From Microbacterium sp. SSM24 (lineage in GTDB: Bacteria > Actinomycetota > Actinomycetes > Actinomycetales > Microbacteriaceae), in the NCBI RefSeq assembly GCF_025989145.1, contig NZ_JAPDNQ010000001.1, positions 1-64,000 on the forward strand: 64,000 nucleotides of DNA, written 5' to 3'. The translations under genes and the position numbers were made by a program. The notes below the pieces were generated by a model that was not told the origin of the DNA, made no database searches, and saw only the letters and a list, made by a program, of their open reading frames with translations. Below are positions 1 through 7,255 of this stretch, piece by piece (positions within the stretch are counted from its first letter, which is position 1; every line of letters begins with the position of its first letter).

Positions 1-21
1 AAAAGATGGTCGACGAGGTTA

Positions 22-69
22 TTTGGCATTTGACAAGTGCACGCTGTTGAGTTCTCAAGGATCGGACGC
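22..69 (-). promoter_or_regulatory. rRNA operon leader element (boxA-like)
   Basis: Read on the minus strand this is the conserved actinobacterial pre-16S leader containing CTTGAGAACTCAACAG, close to the antitermination/processing region of mycobacterial rrn leaders. The 16S gene itself should begin just left of base 1 and read out of the window. Identity rests on recalled leader sequences; no rRNA gene body is inside the window. Confidence 0.75.
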
Positions 70-114
70 ACCCACCAACCAGCCTCACAGCCAGCCCAGC
101 AGGGCAACTTCACA

Positions 115-142
115 ATCTTATCCGCCTCGATCTCCGTGTCAA
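115..142 (-). promoter_or_regulatory. rRNA operon promoter, proximal
   Basis: On the minus strand a perfect -35 TTGACA (142-137) is followed by a 16-base spacer and TAAGAT (120-115). It lies about 50 bases before the boxA-like leader element and points out of the left edge, as expected for the proximal promoter of a leftward rRNA operon. Confidence 0.65.
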
Positions 143-213
143 TCCGACGCGCCGAGGACCTGAGAGGTCCAACGGCCACGGTCGATGACCCGTGTTCCGA
201 GGGGAAGACTCCC

Positions 214-242
214 ATTCTAGACCCGGAGGTCGATCACCTCAA
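214..242 (-). promoter_or_regulatory. rRNA operon promoter, distal
   Basis: On the minus strand TTGAGG (242-237), a 17-base spacer and TAGAAT (219-214) form a good sigma-70-type promoter about 100 bases upstream of the proximal one. Tandem promoters are usual for rrn operons. The remaining 243-510 stretch between this and dapD shows no convincing gene. Confidence 0.6.
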
Positions 243-510
243 TGAGGTGAGTGGAAGGGAGGTGGTCCGCCACTTGAGGGGGTCGAGGCTCTCGGCCTCT
301 CCGCTTCCCTGTGGGGCGAACAACAAGAACATTACGTGACGGCGCCGCTTCCGTCGAATCGGGGCGACATCCCGGGCGTGTCGTGTCCTGACGCGGCGTG
401 GGGACGCTGCGGGGAGGGCCTGATCCATCCCTATTCCCGGGGCGCGGCATCCGGCGCCTCCCCCGTCGTCATGACGTGCAACGTCGCCGACGACTCCACG
501 GCGTCGGCAC

Positions 511-516
511 TACCGT
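511..516 (+). promoter_or_regulatory. -10 element of dapD (leaderless)
   Basis: TACCGT sits seven bases before the dapD ATG at 524, so transcription would start at or next to the start codon. A weak GAC-containing -35 lies near 487-493. Confidence 0.4.
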
Positions 517-523
517 GGAGGGC

Positions 524-1480
524 ATGAGCGACGAACGATGGGTCTGGGGCGTCGGCCTCGCAACGACGGCTGAAGACGGGACCGTGCTGGATGCGTGGTA
601 CCCGTCCCCCGAGATCGGCCACATCCCCCTCGGCTTCGATCCGGCGATGCCGCCGGACGAGCTCGAGCGGCTCGCCGTTCCGGACGCCCGCCGGGCCGTG
701 TCCATCGACATCGTCGCCGTCGAGATCGACGTCGAGGCGGCGCCGACCTCCACGGCAGACGCGTACCTGCGCCTGCACGCACTCTCCCATCGCCTCTTCG
801 CGCCGAACGAGATCAACCTCGACGGCATCTTCGGGCACCTTCCGACGGTGGCGTGGACCAACGCCGGACCCATGCACCCCGACACGCTCACGCGACTGCG
901 GCCTTTCCTCGTACGCGAGGGGATCCAGGTGCAGGGGCTCGACAAGTTCCCGCGCCTGCTCGACTACGTCTCGCCCCCAGGTGTGCGCATCGCGGACGCG
1001 TCCCGCGTGCGGCTCGGGGCGTACCTCTCCCCCGGCACGACCGTGATGCACGAAGGCTTCGTCAACTTCAACGCGGGCACGCTCGGCCAGAGCATGGTGG
1101 AGGGCCGCATCTCACAGGGCGTCGTCGTCGGCGACGGCAGTGACATCGGCGGAGGCGCGTCGATCATGGGAACTCTGTCGGGCGGCGGAACCCACAAGGT
1201 GTCCGTCGGTGCGCGCACCCTCCTCGGTGCCAACGCGGGGATCGGCATCTCGCTCGGCGACGACTGCATCGTCGAGGCCGGGCTCTACGTCACCGCCGGC
1301 TCGAAGGTCGTGCTCGCTGACGAACCACGGCACCCCGACGGCACGCCGGCCACGGTCAAGGGAGCGCAGCTCTCCGGGCAGAACGGCGTCCTGTTCCGTC
1401 GGAACTCGCTCACGGGAGCCATCGAGGCCGTCCGCCGCGCGGGCGTCGGCGTCACTCTCAACGAGGCCCTCCACGCCTGA
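524..1480 (+). CDS. dapD: 2,3,4,5-tetrahydropyridine-2,6-dicarboxylate N-succinyltransferase
   Basis: Transfers succinyl from succinyl-CoA to tetrahydrodipicolinate in the succinylase branch of lysine and meso-diaminopimelate synthesis in the cytosol. The 318-residue product begins MSDERWVWGVGLATTAEDG, typical of actinobacterial DapD, and the middle (about residues 190-280) carries the Gly/Val-rich hexapeptide repeats of a left-handed beta-helix acyltransferase, including GDGSDIGGGASIMGTLSGGG. The reading frame stays open upstream, but ATG 524 matches the family N-terminus and has a -10-like TACCGT seven bases before it. It diverges from the rRNA promoters; dapC, two steps later in the pathway, lies 2.7 kb away on the other strand. 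Confidence 0.93.
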   Translation: MSDERWVWGVGLATTAEDGTVLDAWYPSPEIGHIPLGFDPAMPPDELERLAVPDARRAVSIDIVAVEIDVEAAPTSTADAYLRLHALSHRLFAPNEINLDGIFGHLPTVAWTNAGPMHPDTLTRLRPFLVREGIQVQGLDKFPRLLDYVSPPGVRIADASRVRLGAYLSPGTTVMHEGFVNFNAGTLGQSMVEGRISQGVVVGDGSDIGGGASIMGTLSGGGTHKVSVGARTLLGANAGIGISLGDDCIVEAGLYVTAGSKVVLADEPRHPDGTPATVKGAQLSGQNGVLFRRNSLTGAIEAVRRAGVGVTLNEALHA

Positions 1481-1500
1481 ATCCCCGGCCGCAGCCAGTT

Positions 1501-2268
1501 TCAGTCTCGGACGCGGACCGAAAGACAGGTGACGCAGCCCTCGAGCTTCTCGAACTCGGAGACCGGGGTGGTGATCACCTCGAGGCCCCGCGATCGGTAG
1601 AGCTCCGCCGTCTCGGAAGCATCCGCCGACATCAGGACCGTGCTGTCGTCGAGAACGACGACCGCGGTCCCGTGCTCCTCGGGAATCTCGAGGAACGCCG
1701 GGAATGCTGCGGTGTCATCGACGAGCGGCGCGAAACCCACCACCGTGCCGTCTGGCAGCGCCGTCACCCCGCTCTTGAGGTGCAGCACCTTGGTGACGGG
1801 CACCTCGACGACCGTCCAGCCGCGCGGTGCGAGCAGCGCGCGCAGTTGCGCGATACCGGCGGCGTTCGAGCGCGATGAGGCGCCGACGTACACGGTGCGC
1901 CCGACCTTGAGCACGTCGCCGCCGTCGAGCGTCCCCGGTTCCTCGATGCGCGCGGAGAGGACACCGGATGCTGCGACCGCAGCCTCGACGGAGGCGGACT
2001 CCCCCCGCCGCGACGCCGCGCCGGCCCGACACAGGACCGCCAGGTCGCCGAACATCACCAGCGCATCCTCGACGAAGACTCCGTCGGGCTGCGCATCGAC
2101 GGGCTCGACCTCGATGATGTCCCAGCCGCGCGCGCGGAACACGTCGACGTAGTCCTCCCACTGGCGTTGCGCGAGCGCGGGGTCGATGGGTACGCGGTCG
2201 AGGTGGGTCAGCTCGCCCTCGGCGAGCCGGGGCGAGGGACGACGAACGAGAAGCCGAGGCATCCTCAC
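1501..2268 (-). CDS. ddaH: Dimethylarginine dimethylaminohydrolase family protein
   Basis: Probable N(G),N(G)-dimethylarginine dimethylaminohydrolase, turning methylated arginines into citrulline and methylamines. The 255-residue product has the pentein-fold signatures: an acidic motif DGVFVEDAL, GTLDGGDVL, the catalytic-histidine region VLHLKSGVTAL and a C-terminal cysteine region LEGCVTCLSVRV, in DDAH order. Arginine deiminase-like activity on another guanidino substrate cannot be excluded. The GTG start at 2268 overlaps the stop of the SHOCT gene by four bases (GTGA); an ATG six bases in (2262) is an alternative. It converges on dapD with a 20-base gap. Confidence 0.82.
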   Translation of the reverse strand: MRMPRLLVRRPSPRLAEGELTHLDRVPIDPALAQRQWEDYVDVFRARGWDIIEVEPVDAQPDGVFVEDALVMFGDLAVLCRAGAASRRGESASVEAAVAASGVLSARIEEPGTLDGGDVLKVGRTVYVGASSRSNAAGIAQLRALLAPRGWTVVEVPVTKVLHLKSGVTALPDGTVVGFAPLVDDTAAFPAFLEIPEEHGTAVVVLDDSTVLMSADASETAELYRSRGLEVITTPVSEFEKLEGCVTCLSVRVRD

Positions 2269-2633
2269 CCCGCCAGGATCGCGGCCCGCGCGGCCGTGCG
2301 CTCGGCATCGGAGATGACGCCGCGCTCGTGGAGGGCATCGACGTCGGCCAGACGCTGCTCGAGGGTCTTCGCCGGCGCCGCATCGTCGGTGGCGGTGCCC
2401 GGGCGCAGCATGTCGCTGTTGAGCACCCTGGCAGCAAGCGCGGCGTCGACGGTGAAAGGATCGTGGCCCGCTCGCTTGATGAGCAGGTACTTGCGGATGC
2501 CGATGAACACCGAGAAGCCGACGCCCACCAGGATGATGACGACGATCAGCGTGAAGATCGCCGAGAACCCGGCGGGGATACCCGGATCGCCGAAGCCCGG
2601 ATCGCCGGGAGGGATGAAGTCATGGCTCACCAT
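2265..2633 (-). CDS. SHOCT-domain membrane protein
   Basis: Small membrane protein of 122 residues. A Gly/Pro-rich N-terminus is followed by one strong membrane segment (about residues 25-48, FSAIFTLIVVIILVGVGFSV). The C-terminal 30 residues, LEQRLADVDALHERGVISDAE and onward, match the short SHOCT oligomerisation domain. The function is unknown. ATG 2633 is preferred over an upstream GTG at 2639 because TAGGGT lies exactly six bases before it, suggesting a leaderless start. It is probably cotranscribed with the dimethylargininase, whose start overlaps its stop. Confidence 0.7.
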   Translation of the reverse strand: MVSHDFIPPGDPGFGDPGIPAGFSAIFTLIVVIILVGVGFSVFIGIRKYLLIKRAGHDPFTVDAALAARVLNSDMLRPGTATDDAAPAKTLEQRLADVDALHERGVISDAERTAARAAILAG

Positions 2634-2639
2634 GACCAC

Positions 2640-2645
2640 ACCCTA
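2640..2645 (-). promoter_or_regulatory. -10 element of SHOCT/ddaH unit (leaderless)
   Basis: On the minus strand TAGGGT precedes ATG 2633 by six bases, with no Shine-Dalgarno sequence between. Confidence 0.4.
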
Positions 2646-2686
2646 GCCGCGCGCACGCGCGCCGCCAGCGAGCCTGCGCCGTCGGC

Positions 2687-3982
2687 TCAGATCCCCGGGT
2701 AGTGGCGCTCCCCCGCACCGGTGTAGAGCTGCTGCGGGCGGCCGATCTTCGCCTGCGGGTCGTTCGCGGCCTCGCGCCACTGCGCGAGCCAGCCGGGAAG
2801 ACGGCCGATCGCGAAGAGCACGGTGAACATGCGCGTCGGGAAGCCCATCGCCTTGTAGATGACGCCGGTGTAGAAGTCGACGTTCGGGTAGAGACGGCGC
2901 TCCCGGAAGTAGTCGTCGTTGAGCGCGATCTCTTCGAGCTGCTTGGCGAGATCGAGAAGCGGGTCGCTCACTCCCAGAGCCTCGAGCACCTCGTCGGCGG
3001 ACTCCTTCACCAGCTTCGCGCGCGGGTCGTAGTTCTTGTAGACCCGGTGGCCGAAGCCCATGAGCTTGACGCCGTCTTCCTTGTTCTTCACGCGCTCGAC
3101 GAAGCGCTGCACGCTCTCGCCCGAGTCGCGGATGCGCGCGAGCATGTCGAGCACAGCCTCGTTGGCGCCGCCGTGAAGCGGACCGTACAGGGCGTTGATC
3201 CCCGCCGAGATGGACGAGAACTGGTTCGCGCCCGTCGAGCCGACGAGGCGCACCGTCGAGGTCGACGCGTTCTGCTCGTGGTCCTCGTGCAGGATCAGGA
3301 GCCGCTCGAGCGCGCGCGACATGACCGGATTCACTTCGTACACCTCGGAGAGGACGCCGAAGTTGAGCTTGAGGAAGTTGTCGACGAAGCCGAGCGAGTT
3401 GTCGGGGTACAGGAATGCCTGCCCGATGCTCTTCTTGTGCGCGTACGCCGCGATCACCGGAAGCTTCGCGAGCATGCGGATGGTGTTGAGCTCGACGTGC
3501 TCGGGGTTGTTCGGATCGGACTCGTTCTCGTAGTACGTCGAGAGCGCGGACACCGCTGACGAGAGCACCGACATCGGGTGCGCCGTGTGAGGAAGGGCAG
3601 AGAAGAAGCGCTTGAGGTCTTCGTGCAGCAGCGTGTGGTGGCGGATGCGGTCATCGAACGCCGCGAGTTCATCGGCCGTCGGCAGCTCGCCGTAGAGGAG
3701 CAGCCACGCCACCTCGAGGTAGGTGCTGTTCTTGGCAAGCTGCTCGATCGGGTACCCGCGGTAGCGGAGGATGCCCTGATCGCCGTCGATGTAGGTGATC
3801 GCCGACTTGGTCGCTGCGGTGTTGACGAAGCCGTAGTCCAGGGCGGTGTGACCGGTCTGGCGGGTGAACGTCGAGATGTCGATGCTCGGAGCCCCGTCGG
3901 TGCCGAGGAGCACCGGGAATTCGGCGGTCCTGCCGCCGATCGTGAGGGTGGCCTTGTCTTGCTGGGTGCCTGCGTCGCTCAC
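2687..3982 (-). CDS. gltA: Citrate synthase
   Basis: Condenses oxaloacetate and acetyl-CoA to citrate at the entry of the TCA cycle. The 431-residue product is of type II length; it carries the N-terminal region DIDISTFTRQTGHTALDYGF-like, the loop GPLHGGANEAVLDML with a catalytic histidine, and the signature LMGFGHRVYKNYDPRAK with the second active-site histidine. The frame extends 23 codons further upstream, but GTG 3982 is chosen because GAGGAGG lies just before it and the family N-terminus begins there. The 182 bases upstream, to dapC, must hold its promoter; they contain a 10-bp palindrome GTGCGCGCAC at 4106-4115 of unknown meaning. Confidence 0.95.
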   Translation of the reverse strand: MSDAGTQQDKATLTIGGRTAEFPVLLGTDGAPSIDISTFTRQTGHTALDYGFVNTAATKSAITYIDGDQGILRYRGYPIEQLAKNSTYLEVAWLLLYGELPTADELAAFDDRIRHHTLLHEDLKRFFSALPHTAHPMSVLSSAVSALSTYYENESDPNNPEHVELNTIRMLAKLPVIAAYAHKKSIGQAFLYPDNSLGFVDNFLKLNFGVLSEVYEVNPVMSRALERLLILHEDHEQNASTSTVRLVGSTGANQFSSISAGINALYGPLHGGANEAVLDMLARIRDSGESVQRFVERVKNKEDGVKLMGFGHRVYKNYDPRAKLVKESADEVLEALGVSDPLLDLAKQLEEIALNDDYFRERRLYPNVDFYTGVIYKAMGFPTRMFTVLFAIGRLPGWLAQWREAANDPQAKIGRPQQLYTGAGERHYPGI

Positions 3983-4164
3983 GGCGCCTCCTCGCGATTT
4001 CTGGTCGTGCCGGGGGTGTCGTCCGCCTCGCGACGCGCGTGGCGCGTTCACTATGGACGGCAGCGGGGACGGAGATGCCGCGCCGCCGCGTGCCTACAGC
4101 CTAGTGTGCGCGCACGCCTACTGCGGACACCTCCAAAGGGTCGCGGCATCCGCTGGAGGAATCC

Positions 4165-5274
4165 TCACGAAGCGGCGTGAAGCCGTGCGGCGGCAGCGGC
4201 CACGCGCTCGTCCCGCGCCGTCAGCGACAACCGGACGTGCTGCGGGAAGTGGGTGCCGTAGAAGTGCCCGGGACCGGCCAGGATGCCCAGACTCGCGAGC
4301 CTGTCGAGACTGTCCCACGCGTCGCGGCCTTCGGTGGCCCACAGGTAGAGCCCGGCCTCGCTCGCGTCGACGCGGAAGCCGGCGGACTCGAGCGCGGGCT
4401 TGAGAGTCGCGCGGCGGCGGCGATAGAGCTCCTTCTGCGCGGCGACATGGACGTCGTCGCCGAGCGCGGCGATCATCGCCGCCTGCACGGGTGCGGGCAG
4501 CATGAGGCCGAGGTGCTTGCGCGCAGTCACCAGGCGGGCGATCAGAGCCGGATCCCCGGCGAGGAACGCGGCGCGGTACCCCGCGAGGTTCGACTGCTTG
4601 CTCAGCGAGTACACCGACAGCACGCCGGTGAGGTCGCCCTGCGTGACGCGAGGATCGAGCGCGGACGGAATGGGCTCCGCGTCCCACGGCGCATCCCAGC
4701 CGAGTTCCGCGTAGCACTCGTCGGAAGCGAGCACGGCTCCGAGCTCCCGGGCGCGCGACACCGCGGCGCGGAGGTCATCGACGTCGAGCACGCTCCCGTC
4801 GGGATTGCCCGGCGAGTTCACCCACACCAGACGGGTGCCCTCAGGCCACACGGCGGGGTCGTCCGCGGCGACCGGAGTCGCACCGACGAGCCGGGCACCC
4901 ACCTCGTATGTGGGGTAGGCGGCGCGGGGGTGGACGACGATGTCGCCAGGACCGAGTCCGAGCAGCAGCGGCAGGAGCGCCACCAGCTCCTTGGACCCGA
5001 CCGTCGGAAGAACGTGGTCGGGCGTGAGATCGCGCACGCCGCGCCGACGCGCGTACCAGTCGGCGATCGCGGCGCGCAGCGCCGGAGTGCCCACCGTCTG
5101 CGGGTACGCGTGGGCATCGGTCGCCGATTTCAGAGCATCGGCGACGACGGCCGGAGTCTCATCGACGGGCGAGCCGATCGACAGATCGACCAGGCCGTCG
5201 GGGTGAAGGCGGGCGCGGGCCGCGTACGGCGCGACGGCATCCCACGGGTAGTCGGCGAGATCGGCGACGCCCAT
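4165..5274 (-). CDS. dapC: Succinyldiaminopimelate transaminase
   Basis: PLP aminotransferase (369 residues, fold type I) that converts N-succinyl-2-amino-6-ketopimelate to N-succinyl-LL-diaminopimelate with glutamate as donor. Visible motifs are the N-terminal LSIGSPVDETP substrate segment, the WVNSPGNPDGS and ASDECYAELGWD cofactor motifs, and SLSKQSNLAGYR containing the Schiff-base lysine. A GGAGG lies seven bases before ATG 5274. The gene follows fdxA by 25 bases; the fdxA-dapC pair is a conserved actinobacterial arrangement, which supports DapC over a general aspartate aminotransferase. Confidence 0.9.
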   Translation of the reverse strand: MGVADLADYPWDAVAPYAARARLHPDGLVDLSIGSPVDETPAVVADALKSATDAHAYPQTVGTPALRAAIADWYARRRGVRDLTPDHVLPTVGSKELVALLPLLLGLGPGDIVVHPRAAYPTYEVGARLVGATPVAADDPAVWPEGTRLVWVNSPGNPDGSVLDVDDLRAAVSRARELGAVLASDECYAELGWDAPWDAEPIPSALDPRVTQGDLTGVLSVYSLSKQSNLAGYRAAFLAGDPALIARLVTARKHLGLMLPAPVQAAMIAALGDDVHVAAQKELYRRRRATLKPALESAGFRVDASEAGLYLWATEGRDAWDSLDRLASLGILAGPGHFYGTHFPQHVRLSLTARDERVAAAAARLHAAS

Positions 5275-5299
5275 CAGCGTGCCTCCTCGATGGCGACGA

Positions 5300-5620
5300 T
5301 CACGGGGCCTGCGGCGGGAGCGCGGCGATGACGGGGTGGTCCTTGTGGATCACGCCGACCTTTGCGGCACCGCCGGGCGATCCCACGTCGTCGAAGAACT
5401 CGACGTTGGCCTTGTAGTAGTCCTGCCACTCGTCGGGCAGGTCGTCTTCGTAGTAGATGGCTTCCACCGGGCACACCGGCTCGCACGCGCCGCAGTCCAC
5501 GCACTCGTCGGGGTGGATGTACAGCGAGCGCTCGCCCTCGTAGATGCAGTCGACCGGGCACTCGTCGATACAGGCGCGGTCCTTGACGTCCACACAGGGA
5601 AGAGCGATCACATACGTCAC
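5300..5620 (-). CDS. fdxA: 7Fe ferredoxin (3Fe-4S/4Fe-4S)
   Basis: Small acidic electron carrier of 106 residues, the expected length of actinobacterial FdxA. The N-terminal half shows cysteines at 9, 17 and 21 ([21 protein letters not shown] pattern) followed by [15 protein letters not shown], giving ligands for one 3Fe-4S and one 4Fe-4S cluster. It probably supplies electrons to cytosolic oxidoreductases; the partner is not shown here. The GTG start has TAGACT six bases upstream on the minus strand, so the mRNA may be leaderless even though the upstream gene ends only nine bases away. Confidence 0.93.
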   Translation of the reverse strand: MTYVIALPCVDVKDRACIDECPVDCIYEGERSLYIHPDECVDCGACEPVCPVEAIYYEDDLPDEWQDYYKANVEFFDDVGSPGGAAKVGVIHKDHPVIAALPPQAP

Positions 5621-5626
5621 GGTGTC

Positions 5627-5632
5627 AGTCTA
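5627..5632 (-). promoter_or_regulatory. -10 element of fdxA (leaderless)
   Basis: TAGACT on the minus strand, six bases before GTG 5620. It overlaps the stop codon of the upstream membrane-protein gene. Confidence 0.45.
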
Positions 5633-6067
5633 GTTGCGTCCTTCGCCGGAGGTGCCGTGCACCGGCTCGTCGGCGGCGGGAGAAGCGGATGCCGCGTGCC
5701 CCGCCGGCGTCGTCCCGAGGTTCTCCGGCCACGCCACGACGATCGCGACGACCACCGGGAGCGCAATCGTCCAGACGGTGCCGAGCGGCCCTTCGGGGAC
5801 GATCACGGAACCGCCGGGCCCCTTGCCCGAGAAGGCGAGCGTCGATGCCATCATCCCGAGGCCGGTGGCCAGCGCCGCCCAGCGGTCGGCGGTGAGCAAT
5901 CTCACCGAGACGAGGAGCGCCGCGCAGCCGATCAGGGCGAGCACGAGGCCGAGGGGGAACCAGCCCAGCTCGTACCCATGTGCGATGGTGCCGGCCAGGC
6001 CGTATACGGCGCCGACGAGCAGGGCTACGACCCACGTTCCGATACGGGCGGGGAGGGAGGAGCGCAC
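5630..6067 (-). CDS. Integral membrane protein, DUF6113-like
   Basis: A 145-residue protein with four predicted membrane segments (about residues 10-30, 38-57, 64-82 and 98-118), then a polar Ala/Pro/Ser-rich tail of about 28 residues. I recall similar proteins in Microbacteriaceae filed under DUF6113, but no motif gives a function. GTG 6067 has TAGAGT six bases upstream, so it is probably a leaderless start. It lies between fdxA and azlCD on the same strand with short gaps. Confidence 0.62.
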   Translation of the reverse strand: MRSSLPARIGTWVVALLVGAVYGLAGTIAHGYELGWFPLGLVLALIGCAALLVSVRLLTADRWAALATGLGMMASTLAFSGKGPGGSVIVPEGPLGTVWTIALPVVVAIVVAWPENLGTTPAGHAASASPAADEPVHGTSGEGRN

Positions 6068-6092
6068 CCGACGACTCTACCGGCGCACGCTG

Positions 6093-6407
6093 TCAGGCCG
6101 CCCAGCCCCACAGTCGCAGCAGGGCCGCCGTCACGGCCGCTGCCGCGACGACGGCCAGGAAGGGAGCGCGCAGCAGCAGGAGTCCGGCTGCCACGAGGAC
6201 CGCCGGCACTCGCGCGTCGACGACGATCGCCTGGCCGGCCCCCAGCGTCTGCACGGCCACGAGCGCGGCGAGAAGCGCCACCGTGAGCAGATCGGCGATC
6301 CGCATCGGCCGCGGAGCCTCGACCCACTTCGGAGGGATGAGGTAGCCGATGGTCTTCAGCAGGACGCAGATGATCGATGCGATGAGCAGGGCGGTCCACA
6401 TCGTCAC
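6093..6407 (-). CDS. azlD: AzlD-type branched-chain amino acid transport subunit
   Basis: Small partner of the AzlC/AzlD (LIV-E) exporter family, which moves branched-chain amino acids or their analogues out of the cell. The 104-residue product is almost entirely hydrophobic with three to four membrane segments and the family-like stretch ICVLLKTIGYLIPPKW. GTG 6407 overlaps the azlC stop by four bases (GTGA); an internal ATG two codons later is an alternative. Such overlap indicates translational coupling of the two subunits. Confidence 0.82.
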   Translation of the reverse strand: MTMWTALLIASIICVLLKTIGYLIPPKWVEAPRPMRIADLLTVALLAALVAVQTLGAGQAIVVDARVPAVLVAAGLLLLRAPFLAVVAAAAVTAALLRLWGWAA

Positions 6408-7180
6408 GGCAGCCCCTCCCGTTCGGCGACGTCGTCGGGCTCGCCCCCATCGGTGCGCCCCGCGGCGTCATCGTCGCTCCCGAGCCAGTTCAGCCACCCC
6501 ACGACCACCGCGACCGTCGCGGCGATGATGACGGGCAGACCGGGCATGAGCACGGGCGTGAGGATGGTCGCGATCGCTGCCGCGGCGATGCCGACGACGA
6601 TCGGCTGGCGACGGCGGAGCCGGGGCCACAGCAGGGCGAGGAAGGCGGCCGCGGCCGCGGCATCCAGTCCATAGGCGCGCGGATCACCCAGCACGTCCCC
6701 GAGGAGCGCGCCGGCGAGCGTCGAGAGGTTCCAGCCGACGTAGATGCCGATCCCCGTCACCCAGAAGCCGACGGTGCGCGCGTGGCGGGTCTGCTGCGCC
6801 AGCGATACCGCGGTGGACTCGTCGATCGTGAACTGCGCCGCCGCCGCCCGGCGCCAGAATCCGCGACCGATGACCGGCGACATCCGCATGCCGTAGGCGA
6901 CGTTGCGCACGCCCAGCAGCGCGGCCGACGCGATCGCGGCGGGCGCCGCGGCGAGACCGCCGGCACCGACCACCCCGACGAACGCGAACTGCGAGCCCCC
7001 GGTGAACATCAGCAGGCTCATCACGCACGTCTGCCAGACGTCGAGACCGGATGCGACCGCCAGAGCCCCGAAGGATATTCCGTATGCACTCGTCGCCAGC
7101 GCGACGCCGAGGCCTTCGCGCGCGGCGCGTCGGGCCTCTCCCGCGCTGTGCGCTGCGTCGAAGTGCGGGTCGAGGGTCAC
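6404..7180 (-). CDS. azlC: AzlC-type branched-chain amino acid exporter subunit
   Basis: The 258-residue membrane subunit of an AzlC/BrnF-type exporter. Family features are SAYGISFGALAVASGLDVWQ near residue 32 and FTGGSQFAFVGVVGAGG near residue 60, then several more membrane helices. The C-terminal 25 residues are acidic and cytosolic. GTG 7180 is preceded by TAGCAT seven bases upstream, so the azlCD mRNA is probably leaderless. Substrate (Ile/Leu/Val/Met or other) cannot be read from sequence. Confidence 0.85.
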   Translation of the reverse strand: MTLDPHFDAAHSAGEARRAAREGLGVALATSAYGISFGALAVASGLDVWQTCVMSLLMFTGGSQFAFVGVVGAGGLAAAPAAIASAALLGVRNVAYGMRMSPVIGRGFWRRAAAAQFTIDESTAVSLAQQTRHARTVGFWVTGIGIYVGWNLSTLAGALLGDVLGDPRAYGLDAAAAAAFLALLWPRLRRRQPIVVGIAAAAIATILTPVLMPGLPVIIAATVAVVVGWLNWLGSDDDAAGRTDGGEPDDVAEREGLP

Positions 7181-7199
7181 TCGTTCGATGCTACCGACG

Positions 7200-7228
7200 C
7201 CGACCGACGCGGCATCCGTGCCGGTCGG
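7200..7228 (-). terminator. Possible typA terminator hairpin
   Basis: CCGACC (7200-7205) and GGCA (7211-7214) pair with TGCC and GGTCGG (7219-7228), leaving a five-base bulge. It follows the typA stop by about 28 bases. There is no T-run, so termination is uncertain. Confidence 0.3.
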
Positions 7229-7255
7229 ACATCGGTGGCACGATGCCTGCCACGA

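Noticed and set aside
217..450. Minus-strand 77-codon frame in the rRNA promoter region
   Set aside because: It overlaps the distal rrn promoter, has no ribosome site and its product is Arg/Pro-rich noise.
4106..4115. 10-bp palindrome GTGCGCGCAC upstream of citrate synthase
   Set aside because: Simple alternating GC sequence, likely by chance at this composition; it does not match a regulator site I can name.
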